From: Lacinutrix himadriensis
Lineage (GTDB): Bacteria; Bacteroidota; Bacteroidia; Flavobacteriales; Flavobacteriaceae
Direction of reading: 5' to 3'
Length of the DNA stretch: 64,000 nt
NCBI RefSeq assembly: GCF_001418105.1
Contig: NZ_LIQI01000022.1
Location: 372,001 to 436,000 of the forward strand
Within the stretch, counting starts at the first letter, position 1, and each line of letters opens with the position of its first letter. The notes beneath the pieces were generated by a model that searched no databases, was not told where the DNA came from, and saw only the letters and a program-made list of their open reading frames with translations. This document shows, piece by piece, positions 56,488 to 64,000 of this stretch. The translations under genes were made by a program, and so were the position numbers.

Positions 56488-56967
56488 ATGGCTGACGATA
56501 AAAATTTAAGTGACGATCTAGAAGATATGATTGGTGATGTAAAAGAAGGAGCCAAAAAAGCAGCAGACAAAGCTGGTCACTTCGCCGATGATGCTAAAGA
56601 AAAAGCAAGTGATTTTGCTGAAGAAGCTAAAGAAGCAGCCAAAGACTTTGCTAATGATGCTAAAGAAGTATTAAGCGATGGAAAAAATGTTGCCATCATA
56701 TCACACTTGTGGCTTATAGGATGGATAATAGCATTAGTGATGAATAATGGTGACAAAAAATCGGAATACGGTTCTTTTTACATTAGACAAATGTTAGGTT
56801 TAGGTATTTTTAGTTTACTATTAGGCTTTATTCCTGTAGTAGGTTGGCCTATATTTCTAATCTTTGCGGTACTATGGTTAATGAGTTTCATTGGATCCTT
56901 TAGTGGCGAGAAAAAACTCACTCCAATTCTTGGCGAATACTTTCAAGATTGGTTTAAATCCTTATAA
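56488..56967 (+). CDS. LEA-like repeat fused to a DUF4870-like membrane domain
   Basis: 159 residues. The first 60 are amphipathic A/E/K/D repeats (GHFADDAKEKASDFAEEAKE) like those of the preceding gene. The rest (about 68-159) forms two or three membrane helices: NVAIISHLWLIGWIIALVMN and LGLGIFSLLLGFIPVVGWPI. The membrane part resembles DUF4870/YtxH-linked small membrane proteins. Placement beside the LEA-like gene suggests shared stress function, by inference. Confidence 0.75.
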   Translation: MADDKNLSDDLEDMIGDVKEGAKKAADKAGHFADDAKEKASDFAEEAKEAAKDFANDAKEVLSDGKNVAIISHLWLIGWIIALVMNNGDKKSEYGSFYIRQMLGLGIFSLLLGFIPVVGWPIFLIFAVLWLMSFIGSFSGEKKLTPILGEYFQDWFKSL

Positions 56968-56971
56968 ATTA

Positions 56972-57004
56972 AATAAAGCCAGAACATTCGTTTTGGCTTT
57001 ATTA
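56972..57004 (+). terminator. Probable terminator before the arsR-like gene
   Basis: AATAAAGCCA pairs with TGGCTTTATT across a 13-base loop. Confidence 0.55.
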
Positions 57005-57018
57005 TTATAACGGCTATT

Positions 57019-57036
57019 GTAATATTGCAATATTAC
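57019..57036 (+). promoter_or_regulatory. Perfect 18-base palindrome, probable ArsR-type operator
   Basis: GTAATATTGCAATATTAC is an exact inverted repeat 33 bases before the ATG of the ArsR-family gene. The centre ATTGCAAT resembles operators of ArsR/SmtB-type repressors, so autoregulation is likely. Confidence 0.6.
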
Positions 57037-57069
57037 TATTATATTAGTGTTTTAATTTAAAATACAATT

Positions 57070-57399
57070 ATGGGATCTACTAAATTAAACATTCATGATG
57101 CAGAAAATAATTACTTAGCCAAAGTTGCTAAAGTTTTTAGTCATCCTGCTAGAGTTGCCATTATAAAATATATTAGCAGCTCCGATTCTGGCTGTATATG
57201 TAATGATATTGTAAAAGAAATTGGATTAGCACAACCAACCATTTCGCAACACCTAAGCGAAATAAAAAAAATTGGTTTATTAGACCAATCTGCAAGTGGT
57301 AAAAGTTTAAGCTATTCTATTAATACCGATAAACTAAATGCGTGTAGAAGACTTATTAATGACTTTTTTGTAAAAACACAGGTGAATGCAAGTTCTTAA
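57070..57399 (+). CDS. ArsR-family winged-helix transcriptional regulator
   Basis: 109 residues. The core KVFSHPARVAIIKYISSSDS is followed by the recognition helix ATTISQHL-like LAQPTISQHLSEIKKIGLLD and wing SASGKSLSYSIN. A Cys pair, CIC in GCICNDIV, sits at the position used for metal(loid) binding in ArsR proteins, and a further Cys is in NACRRL. Ligand unknown. A perfect palindrome lies just upstream. No resistance gene is adjacent; the OlsF-like gene is convergent. Confidence 0.88.
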   Translation: MGSTKLNIHDAENNYLAKVAKVFSHPARVAIIKYISSSDSGCICNDIVKEIGLAQPTISQHLSEIKKIGLLDQSASGKSLSYSINTDKLNACRRLINDFFVKTQVNASS

Positions 57400-57477
57400 A
57401 GTATACTAAATTATTTACTCTTTGTTTTAAAAATAAAGAATACCATAAATGTTTTCATTAAAGTGAATTTAAGAAAT

Positions 57478-59301
57478 TTACTCACTCTCGGTATTTTCAC
57501 CATTAGCAAACTTACGCTCTAATTCTGCTTGAAATTCTTCCATTACAGGACGAACAGTACTTTCTGGCAAGTCGGCAATTTTAATATACATTAAACCATC
57601 GACAGCATTATTAAATAAAGGATCTACATTAAATGCTACCAATTTAGCATTCTGTTTAATGTACTTTTTAAGCAATACAGGAAGACGCAATGCACCTGGT
57701 TCTACTTCATCAATAATTTTATCAAACTTGTTTAAATCTGCTTCAGCAGCATCAAAAACGAAGTCTTTATCTGCATCTTTTAAAACGACTTTAAATTCCT
57801 TTTTAGGGTGTACATATTGCGCAACATAAGGATCATAGTAATTCGATTTCATAAACTCAATCATTAAAGATTTTGAGAAATTTGAAAACTGATTACTAAT
57901 ACTTACACCTCCAATTAAAAATTTATGCTCCGGATAACGTAATGTAGTATGTACAATTCCTTTCCAAAGTAAAAATAAAGGCATTGGTTTTTGCTGGTAA
58001 CTTTTAATAATGAAAGCCCTACCCATTTCTATAGATTGGCTCATCATTTTATATAATTCTGGCTCAAATCGAAATAGATCTTGAAGGTAAAAACCATCAA
58101 TACCATATTTAGCAAATATTTGAGAACCTAGTCCCATTCTATATGCTCCTGCTAATTTATTGGTTACATTATCCCAAAGAAACATGTGATGGTAATAGTT
58201 GTCAAAATCGTCTAAATCTATAGCTTCATTAGTACCTTCACCAACTTCTCTAAATGTAATTTCGCGTAAACGACCAATTTCATGAAGGATATTAGGAATC
58301 TTGTTTGCTGGTGTTAAAAAGACCTCATAGTTCTTGCTTTGCAACAATCTTAAATCGTCTTTTCGTAGCGCTTCCACTTCCTGTATCATGGTCTCCATAC
58401 TTACTGGAGTTACAATACGTTTTGGCGGTTTTGCAGGCGTTTTTAAGGTATTAGAAAGATTCTCTAAAATTTTAGGTTCATCTTCAAAAGCATGGGATAA
58501 CATGTAGGTTTTCTTTCTTAAAAACTCCGAAAGACTTTCAATCGTTTCATGCTCACTTTGATCTTTTACACTAATTGGTTTCCCTATTCGAACTTTAATA
58601 GTTCTACGTTTTTGTGTTAAAACTTCAGATGGCAATTTAGCAGTTCTAAACGTATCGCTAATTTTGGATAGCTTATAAAACAATTTAGAATTTTTTGCAT
58701 GAAAATAAATAGGTACTACAGGAACTTCCGCTTTTTTAATAAGCTTGATTGCTGTTTCTTCCCAAGGTTTATCTACTACCAATTTACCATCTCTATAGGT
58801 AGAAACTTCTCCTGCAGGAAACACACCAAGTGGATGTCCGTCGCGTAAATGCAAAATGGAATTTTTAAATCCTGCAATACTCGACTTTACATCTTTTCTG
58901 TCCTCAAAAGGATTTACAGGCATGATGTAAGGCTTCATAGGTTCAATACGATGCAGTAAGAAGTTAGCGATTATTTTAAAGTCCTTTCTTTGCTCTAACA
59001 TCAACTTTAAAAGCAAAACACCATCGATACCACCAAGCGGATGGTTAGATACTGTTATATATGCGCCATCTTTTGGTAAACGTTTTAAATCTTCTTCGGG
59101 AATTTCGAATTTTATCTGGAATTCATCTAAAATAGCTTCTAAAAAAGGCAAACCTTCTAAATGCTTGTTTCTATTATAAACTCTATTTAAGGTCGATATC
59201 TTAAGAACTTTCATTAGCAGCCAACCAAAAAAGGTACCAAGAAAACCATACTTATCTACATGTATGGCTTTTGCTACTTCCTTTGCTGTTACTAAACTCA
59301 T
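57478..59301 (-). CDS. Bifunctional acyltransferase (PlsC domain plus GNAT-like domain), OlsF-like
   Basis: 607 residues. The N-terminal lysophospholipid acyltransferase domain (about 60-260) has SNHPLGGIDG (His87) in place of the usual HxxxxD spacing, and VFPAGEVST. The C-terminal hemolysin/OlsB-like GNAT domain (about 320-530) has LREITFREVGEGTNEAIDLD, then YRMGLG and EMGRAFI. The same fusion is known as OlsF in Serratia and Flavobacterium johnsoniae, which makes ornithine or glycine aminolipids by N- and then O-acylation. Aminolipid synthesis is therefore likely. The promoter is after the lysC stop, so it is a separate unit. Confidence 0.85.
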   Translation of the reverse strand: MSLVTAKEVAKAIHVDKYGFLGTFFGWLLMKVLKISTLNRVYNRNKHLEGLPFLEAILDEFQIKFEIPEEDLKRLPKDGAYITVSNHPLGGIDGVLLLKLMLEQRKDFKIIANFLLHRIEPMKPYIMPVNPFEDRKDVKSSIAGFKNSILHLRDGHPLGVFPAGEVSTYRDGKLVVDKPWEETAIKLIKKAEVPVVPIYFHAKNSKLFYKLSKISDTFRTAKLPSEVLTQKRRTIKVRIGKPISVKDQSEHETIESLSEFLRKKTYMLSHAFEDEPKILENLSNTLKTPAKPPKRIVTPVSMETMIQEVEALRKDDLRLLQSKNYEVFLTPANKIPNILHEIGRLREITFREVGEGTNEAIDLDDFDNYYHHMFLWDNVTNKLAGAYRMGLGSQIFAKYGIDGFYLQDLFRFEPELYKMMSQSIEMGRAFIIKSYQQKPMPLFLLWKGIVHTTLRYPEHKFLIGGVSISNQFSNFSKSLMIEFMKSNYYDPYVAQYVHPKKEFKVVLKDADKDFVFDAAEADLNKFDKIIDEVEPGALRLPVLLKKYIKQNAKLVAFNVDPLFNNAVDGLMYIKIADLPESTVRPVMEEFQAELERKFANGENTESE

Positions 59302-59361
59302 GTTTGTTTTTTTATTCTAATTAATCCCATTATTTACTTAACGAAAAACGATAAGCAATCG

Positions 59362-59369
59362 CAAATGTA
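59362..59369 (-). promoter_or_regulatory. -7 motif of the OlsF-like gene
   Basis: CAAATGTA on the plus strand reads TACATTTG on the minus strand, an exact match, about 60 bases before ATG 59301. Confidence 0.5.
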
Positions 59370-59377
59370 ATAAATGT

Positions 59378-60628
59378 TTACTTAGTAACTAATTGCGTAG
59401 TAACTTGTGTTAATTGTTTTAAAAGCACCGTTTTCCCTTTCTCTATCTCCTTTACAACCTGATCATTACTATGCCGTATCGTGTACAAAGAAACATTTTC
59501 ATTATAAATCACTCTAAATTTAGCCTTTAAATGCTGTAATAATTTATCTAAATTATTATAATTATTCTCTATACATACCGAAAAACTAATTGCCGAGTTT
59601 TGGATAACATCTACTTTCATTTTATACAAATGAAGCAAATTAAATATTTCGCTAATATTTTCTTCTACGATATAAGAAAAATCTAAAGAGGAAAGGGAAA
59701 TTAAAACTTGATTCTTTTTAACAATGAAACACGGTATTTCTGGATCTAAATCGACACCTTTACTCACCTTGGTTCCATCTGCTTCGGGATTTAAAAAAGA
59801 TTTCACATATAACGGAATCTCCTTTTTCTGTAATGGTTGTAACGTTTTTGGGTGTATTACAGAAGCACCATAAAACGCTAATTCAATGGCTTCTCTATAC
59901 GATATTTTACGTAACAATTGTGCGTTTTCAAAATAACGCGGATCGGCATTTAAAACACCAGGAACATCTTTCCAGATAGTTACACTTTCAGCATTTAAGC
60001 AATATGCAAAAATTGCCGCGGTATAATCACTTCCTTCTCTTCCTAAGGTGGTTGTAAAATTATTAGCATCGCTACCAATAAAACCCTGTGTAATGTTTAA
60101 CGTATTGGTATTGAAATTAGCAGTAATTTGCTCTTGGGTTACCTCCCAATTTACATTTGCTCTTCTATAGTAATTATCTGTTTTGATATATTCTCTTACA
60201 TCTAACCAACTATTTTTTAAACCTACTTCATTAAAATATTCACTAATAATGGTAGTAGAAACTAACTCTCCATAACAAATAGTTTGATCATATACATAAT
60301 TGTAATCTGGTGATTTATTGCTTTTAAAAAACGAATCTAAGGTATCTAACAGAGTACTTACTTTAGTAAAAACAACATGATTTTCATTAGGAAATAAATC
60401 TAACAAAATTTCATTATGAAACTTTCTCACTTCTTGAATAGCGCTTTGCAATGCTGCTTTCTCGTTATAATATTTATCAATAACTTTTTCTAAAGCATTG
60501 GTGATTTTACCCATTGCAGAAACCACAATCAAGGTATTATCAAATCCTACTGTTTGTAATGTTTCTACTAATTTTTTTACACCATCTGCATCCTTAATGG
60601 AGGCTCCTCCAAATTTAAAAACCCTCAT
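59378..60628 (-). CDS. lysC: Aspartate kinase, monofunctional
   Basis: First step of lysine, threonine and methionine synthesis: aspartate plus ATP gives 4-phospho-aspartate. 416 residues. The N-terminal KFGGAS (KFGG[AT]S motif), the substrate segment TTLGREGSDYTA and ASVIHPKTL are diagnostic. Two C-terminal ACT domains (about 300-416) probably give feedback control. No homoserine dehydrogenase is fused. Its ATG overlaps the stop of the upstream acetyltransferase (ATGA), so the two form an operon. Confidence 0.94.
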   Translation of the reverse strand: MRVFKFGGASIKDADGVKKLVETLQTVGFDNTLIVVSAMGKITNALEKVIDKYYNEKAALQSAIQEVRKFHNEILLDLFPNENHVVFTKVSTLLDTLDSFFKSNKSPDYNYVYDQTICYGELVSTTIISEYFNEVGLKNSWLDVREYIKTDNYYRRANVNWEVTQEQITANFNTNTLNITQGFIGSDANNFTTTLGREGSDYTAAIFAYCLNAESVTIWKDVPGVLNADPRYFENAQLLRKISYREAIELAFYGASVIHPKTLQPLQKKEIPLYVKSFLNPEADGTKVSKGVDLDPEIPCFIVKKNQVLISLSSLDFSYIVEENISEIFNLLHLYKMKVDVIQNSAISFSVCIENNYNNLDKLLQHLKAKFRVIYNENVSLYTIRHSNDQVVKEIEKGKTVLLKQLTQVTTQLVTK

Positions 60629-61104
60629 ATTTTCAATAAATAGTTTTTTATTCCTTGTTCATCTAATTGCACAACATCCCAATCGCGAAGTACTTTTGCT
60701 CCTTTTTGTTCGTAAAAACGAATTGCAGATTCATTCCAATCAATTACTTCCCAATTTATTCTTTTAGCACCTAGTGCATTTCCATAAACAACTACCTGGT
60801 TTAAAAGCAAAGTACCAAGACCTTTGCCTCTATATTTCTGACTAACAATAAGATCTTCCAAGTGAATTATTCTGCCTTTCCAAGTAGAGTATCTATTATA
60901 AACCACAGCGATTCCTGCAATTTCATTGTTGTATTCTGCTACAAAACATTTAAAAACAGGATGACTTCCAAATCCATCTTTTTTTAAATCTTCAACCGTT
61001 ACCTCTACTGCATCCGGTTCTTTTTCAAAAACTGCCAATTCTACAATTAATTCTAAGATTTGTTTTGCGTCGTTTATTGTTGCTTCTCTAATTATAAAGT
61101 CCAT
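60625..61104 (-). CDS. GNAT acetyltransferase, diamine/spermidine acetyltransferase-like
   Basis: 159 residues. IREATINDAKQILELIVELA and FEKEPDAVEVTVEDLKKDGF match the SSAT-like group. The acetyl-CoA loop is SQKYRGKGLGTLLLNQVV, followed by INWEVIDWNESAIRFYEQKG. The likely substrate class is polyamines or small amines, by similarity in recall only. Promoter TATATTTG lies 17 bases upstream (61121-61128). First gene of the operon with lysC. Confidence 0.9.
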   Translation of the reverse strand: MDFIIREATINDAKQILELIVELAVFEKEPDAVEVTVEDLKKDGFGSHPVFKCFVAEYNNEIAGIAVVYNRYSTWKGRIIHLEDLIVSQKYRGKGLGTLLLNQVVVYGNALGAKRINWEVIDWNESAIRFYEQKGAKVLRDWDVVQLDEQGIKNYLLKI

Positions 61105-61120
61105 CTGCTAATTTTATTCT

Positions 61121-61128
61121 CAAATATA
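61121..61128 (-). promoter_or_regulatory. -7 motif of the acetyltransferase-lysC operon
   Basis: CAAATATA on the plus strand reads TATATTTG on the minus strand, 16 bases before ATG 61104. Confidence 0.6.
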
Positions 61129-61222
61129 GTTTAAAGCCATTAAATTTTATGCATTAAAGTAAAACGATAACGTTATAGTTTGTTAAAAAATACGATATTT
61201 GTACAAACTTTAAAAAGCTATT

Positions 61223-62227
61223 ATGTCTAGAACAAAACAAACATTAGGAGAATTTATTATAGAAAACCAAACATCTTTTAAATATACTTCTGGTGAATTA
61301 TCTAGACTTATTAATTCCATTCGTTTGGCGGCAAAAGTAGTAAACCATGAAGTAAACAAAGCCGGATTGGTTGATATTATTGGAGCTGCTGGAGACACCA
61401 ACATTCAAGGAGAAGACCAACAAAAACTGGATGTTTATGCTAACGAAAAATTTATTCAAACACTTACTAAAAGAAATATAGTTTGTGGTATTGCAAGTGA
61501 AGAAGAAGATGATTTTATTGCAATTAATAGCCAAGACGAAAACAACCAAAACAAATATATTGTTTTAATAGATCCTTTAGATGGTTCTTCTAACATAGAT
61601 GTCAACGTTTCTGTTGGTACTATTTTTTCTATTTACAGACGTGTAACACCTGTTGGAACACCTGTTACTTTGGAAGATTTCTTACAAAAAGGAGAACAAC
61701 AAGTTGCTGCTGGATATATCGTTTATGGAACATCTACCATGTTAGTCTATACTACTGGAGATGGTGTACACGGATTTACACTTAACCCTGCAATTGGTAC
61801 ATTTTATTTATCGCACCCAGATATGCAGTTCCCTGAGGATGGTAATATCTATTCTGTAAATGAAGGAAACTATGCACAATTTCCACAAGGGGTTAAAAAC
61901 TACATTAAATATTGCCAAGAGGAAGAAGGCGACAGACCTTACACAAGTAGATATATTGGATCTTTAGTTTCTGATTTTCATAGAAATATGATAAAAGGAG
62001 GTGTGTATATGTACCCAAAAAGCTCTAAAAACCCACAAGGTAAATTACGTTTGTTATATGAATGTAATCCTATGGCTTTTTTAGCAGAACAAGCTAACGG
62101 AAAAGCAAGTGATGGTTACACTAGAATTATGGAAATTGATCCAACAGAATTACACCAAAGAGTACCGTTTTTGTGTGGAAGTAAAAATATGGTCGAAAAA
62201 GCAGAAGAATTTATGCAAAAGGCTTAA
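61223..62227 (+). CDS. fbp: Fructose-1,6-bisphosphatase, class I
   Basis: Gluconeogenic phosphatase. 334 residues, standard length. The metal-binding signature is in [20 protein letters not shown]. Downstream are [17 protein letters not shown] and the C-terminal [20 protein letters not shown], where substrate and metal bind. ATG 61223. No oddities. Followed after 72 bases by the GTPase operon, which has its own promoter. Confidence 0.97.
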   Translation: MSRTKQTLGEFIIENQTSFKYTSGELSRLINSIRLAAKVVNHEVNKAGLVDIIGAAGDTNIQGEDQQKLDVYANEKFIQTLTKRNIVCGIASEEEDDFIAINSQDENNQNKYIVLIDPLDGSSNIDVNVSVGTIFSIYRRVTPVGTPVTLEDFLQKGEQQVAAGYIVYGTSTMLVYTTGDGVHGFTLNPAIGTFYLSHPDMQFPEDGNIYSVNEGNYAQFPQGVKNYIKYCQEEEGDRPYTSRYIGSLVSDFHRNMIKGGVYMYPKSSKNPQGKLRLLYECNPMAFLAEQANGKASDGYTRIMEIDPTELHQRVPFLCGSKNMVEKAEEFMQKA

Positions 62228-62258
62228 TATTTACTAGATTAAGTCATTACTTTTTCAT

Positions 62259-62266
62259 TATTTTTG
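62259..62266 (+). promoter_or_regulatory. -7 motif of the small-GTPase operon
   Basis: TATTTTTG, an exact consensus match, 33 bases before ATG 62300 and after the fbp stop. Confidence 0.5.
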
Positions 62267-62299
62267 TACATTACTTTTTTAAACAAAAGCTAAACGATA

Positions 62300-62662
62300 A
62301 TGGCTAAAGAAAAACTTACAAATAACAACACCGAATCACTTAATTCAAATGTAGAAGCTACTACAAAAATTGACGCTATAAAACAGCTTATTTTTGGAGA
62401 AAACATGCAAGCTTACGATAGTGAGTTTGAAGCGGTAAAAAATGACATCCTCGCCAAAAAGCAAGAATTAGAAAACTTGATGGATGATGTTAGAAAAGAA
62501 TTACTTCAAAATATTGATAATTTAAGCACAGACATTAACATAAGAATTACAGACCTTGAAAATTCTTTTAACGATAAAGCAGATACGCTTGACGACAAAA
62601 AATTAGACAGAAAATTGTTAGGTGACTTGTTAATGAATCTTGGTGAAAAAATAAGCAAGTAA
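62300..62662 (+). CDS. Cytoplasmic coiled-coil protein, first gene of the GTPase operon
   Basis: 120 residues, acidic and almost wholly helical, with heptad patterning through about 45-100 (FEAVKNDILAKKQELENLMD, then DNLSTDINIRITDLENSFND). No signal or membrane segment. ATG 62300 follows a -7 motif. The next gene starts 18 bases after the stop. I recognise no named family. Its position points to an adaptor or assembly partner of the following two proteins, which is inference. Confidence 0.75.
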   Translation: MAKEKLTNNNTESLNSNVEATTKIDAIKQLIFGENMQAYDSEFEAVKNDILAKKQELENLMDDVRKELLQNIDNLSTDINIRITDLENSFNDKADTLDDKKLDRKLLGDLLMNLGEKISK

Positions 62663-62680
62663 CACAAATTACTAGCAATC

Positions 62681-63499
62681 ATGAATCAAGAAGATAAACT
62701 TAAAGTTCTTAAAGACATCTTACTAACAGATGAAAGAGAATATGCTTTATCAATTCATGAAAAAATCAAAATCCTTGAAGAAACAATAAATAAAAAAACA
62801 AATTTATCCGAAAAGGTAGACCCTATTATTGACGATAAATTAAACAAATTTGTTCTTGAAATACCAGATACTTTAGGTCCAACTATTACAGAAGCATTAA
62901 AAAAAGAGATTAAAAACTCTCAAGATGCTGTAGTAGAAGCATTGTACCCAATTCTAGGTAGAATGATAAAAAAGTACATTCAAAACGAATTCAAACTTTT
63001 ATCCGAAAAAATAAACCAACAAATAGACAACACCTTTTCTTTTAAAGGCTTTAAACGAAAATTTAAAGCTAAAACCTCTGGAGTTAGTGAGGCCGATTTA
63101 ATCTTACAGAATCAATTTGCTCCAAAACTAAACCAGTTTATGGTTATTGAAAAAGGATCTGGTTTACTTATTTCAAAATACTCTAAAACAGATGATATAG
63201 ATGAAGATATGGTTGCAGGAATGTTAACTGCTATTAAAAGCTTTGTAGAAGATGCTTTTAAAAAAAACGACCAAAACCTAGAACTCATTGAATATGAAAC
63301 CTATAGTATTTATATTCAAAATTTCTCATCTTATTACATTGCAGTAGTAATTTCTGGCATATTTAATGCTAGTCATAAAACAGAATTAGAAGACAAACTA
63401 TTAGATTTTGCTCAAAACATTATTAATGAAACAGATCTAAAAAATAAAGAGTCTTTAACTAAAAAATTAAAAGCATATTTTGCTAATGAATATCTCTAA
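62681..63499 (+). CDS. Coiled-coil protein with a possible roadblock/longin-like C-terminal domain
   Basis: 272 residues, no signal peptide. The N-terminal part is helical (about 1-120, EKIKILEETINKKTNLSEKV and DDKLNKFVLEIPDTLGPTIT). A linker has basic KGFKRKFKAKTSG. The C-terminal domain (about 150-260) reads NQFMVIEKGSGLLISKYSKT, EDMVAGMLTAIKSFVEDAFK, then YSIYIQNFSSYYIAVVISG. This alternation of strand, long helix and two strands resembles roadblock/longin-type GTPase partners and the domain placed before OmpA in some bacterial OmpA-like proteins. The assignment is by pattern only. The 3' end overlaps the GTPase gene by 14 bases. Confidence 0.7.
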   Translation: MNQEDKLKVLKDILLTDEREYALSIHEKIKILEETINKKTNLSEKVDPIIDDKLNKFVLEIPDTLGPTITEALKKEIKNSQDAVVEALYPILGRMIKKYIQNEFKLLSEKINQQIDNTFSFKGFKRKFKAKTSGVSEADLILQNQFAPKLNQFMVIEKGSGLLISKYSKTDDIDEDMVAGMLTAIKSFVEDAFKKNDQNLELIEYETYSIYIQNFSSYYIAVVISGIFNASHKTELEDKLLDFAQNIINETDLKNKESLTKKLKAYFANEYL

Positions 63500-63977
63500 A
63501 AAAATAGTTTTACTTGGTCACTTTGGTGTTGGTAAATCTTCGCTTATTAGACGTTTTGTCGAAGATACTTTTACAGACAACTACAAAGTAACCATAGGTG
63601 TACATATATTAAAAAAAGAAGTAGTAATTTCTCCAAAGGAAACGGTTTCTTTAATCATTTGGGATTTAGAAGGTAATGATGATATTACAAACACAAGAGC
63701 CTCTTATATGTTGGGTACTAGTGGTATGATATACGTATTTGATCTTACCAGACCTGCAACCTATGAGCAATTAGAAAGCGATCTAAATTTTATAAAAACA
63801 AACTATCCAAACATCCCAATAAAAGTAGTAGGAAACAAAAAAGATTTAGTTACCAAAGACTTTATTAAGCAGAACAGCGATGTTTTTGGGTCGTTCACCG
63901 ATTTTTATACAAGTGCAAAAGCAAATACTAAAGTTAATGATCTATTCTCTACATTAGCTAAACAACTAATTTCTTAA
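63486..63977 (+). CDS. Rab/Ras-like small GTPase
   Basis: 163 residues, with all five G motifs: G1 GHFGVGKS (11-18), G2 Thr36 in KVTIGVHI, G3 WDLEGND (59-65), G4 NKKD (117-120) and G5 TSAK (142-145). The closest look is to Rab/Ras rather than translation GTPases. Oddities are Phe13 where Ras has Gly12, DLEG instead of DTAG, and Asn64 at the catalytic Gln61 position, which suggest slow intrinsic hydrolysis. There is no C-terminal cysteine for lipidation. ATG 63486 is used rather than the TTG at 63480. It overlaps the preceding gene, so it is translationally coupled. An ATG at 63989 may start the next operon member beyond the window. Confidence 0.9.
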   Translation: MNISKKIVLLGHFGVGKSSLIRRFVEDTFTDNYKVTIGVHILKKEVVISPKETVSLIIWDLEGNDDITNTRASYMLGTSGMIYVFDLTRPATYEQLESDLNFIKTNYPNIPIKVVGNKKDLVTKDFIKQNSDVFGSFTDFYTSAKANTKVNDLFSTLAKQLIS

Positions 63978-64000
63978 ACCAAAGAATAATGCTTGCAAAA

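Overview
The window is a 64 kb piece of an AT-rich chromosome from a member of the Bacteroidota, almost certainly a marine Flavobacteriaceae (Olleya/Lacinutrix/Psychroserpens-like at best; the genus is a guess). Signs are: TAnnTTTG -7 promoter motifs with short or absent leaders and no Shine-Dalgarno sequences; three type IX secretion (T9SS) cargo proteins with C-terminal sorting domains; TonB-dependent receptors carrying a carboxypeptidase-like N-terminal domain; and many families typical of flavobacteria (DUF3109, DUF4286, HTTM protein, class I NrdB with an ATP-cone). Most of the window is ordinary chromosomal core. There is no prophage, insertion sequence or CRISPR array.

Layout. 0-9.6 kb: start of a TonB receptor (minus strand), aspS, two tandem CLC-CBS anion transporters (the first frameshifted, the second with Gln at the gating-glutamate position), a repeat-rich gap, divergent tadA/dxs and a 42-residue membrane peptide. 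9.8-14.5 kb: a very large T9SS cargo protein and a frameshifted dGTPase. 14.5-23 kb: a phosphate-acquisition island (TonB receptor, beta-helix lipoprotein, OprO/P-type porin, PiT-PhoU fusion) tied together by 11-bp-phased TTAAC/TTTAC repeats that look like PhoP/PhoB boxes, plus a possible small RNA. 23.2-26.4 kb: nrdA-nrdB with the ATP-cone on the beta subunit. 27-30 kb: LytTR response regulator and LytS-type sensor kinase with TPRs. 30-37.9 kb: housekeeping genes (MarC, ctpA, dCMP deaminase, tRNA-Leu, prs, rplY, pth) around a cluster of REP-like palindromes. 38-44 kb: two divergently transcribed T9SS metalloproteases. 44-53 kb: ribF, HTTM protein, serS, TPR protein, rsmA, mgtE. 53-61 kb: small metabolic and stress genes, an OlsF-like bifunctional acyltransferase, lysC. 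61-64 kb: fbp, then a three-gene operon of two cytoplasmic coiled-coil proteins and a Rab/Ras-like small GTPase.

How the genes work together. The clearest functional set is phosphate uptake: outer-membrane receptor and porin, a surface lipoprotein and an inner-membrane PiT permease share the same box with the same spacing to a weak -7 element. Nucleotide metabolism (NrdAB, dGTPase, dCMP deaminase, Prs) is scattered. The most unusual protein set is the GTPase operon at the right edge.

Caution. Three genes (first clc, dgt, the LytTR regulator) each lack one base at or beside a short run of identical bases while the rest of the gene is intact. This pattern may reflect sequencing error rather than gene decay.
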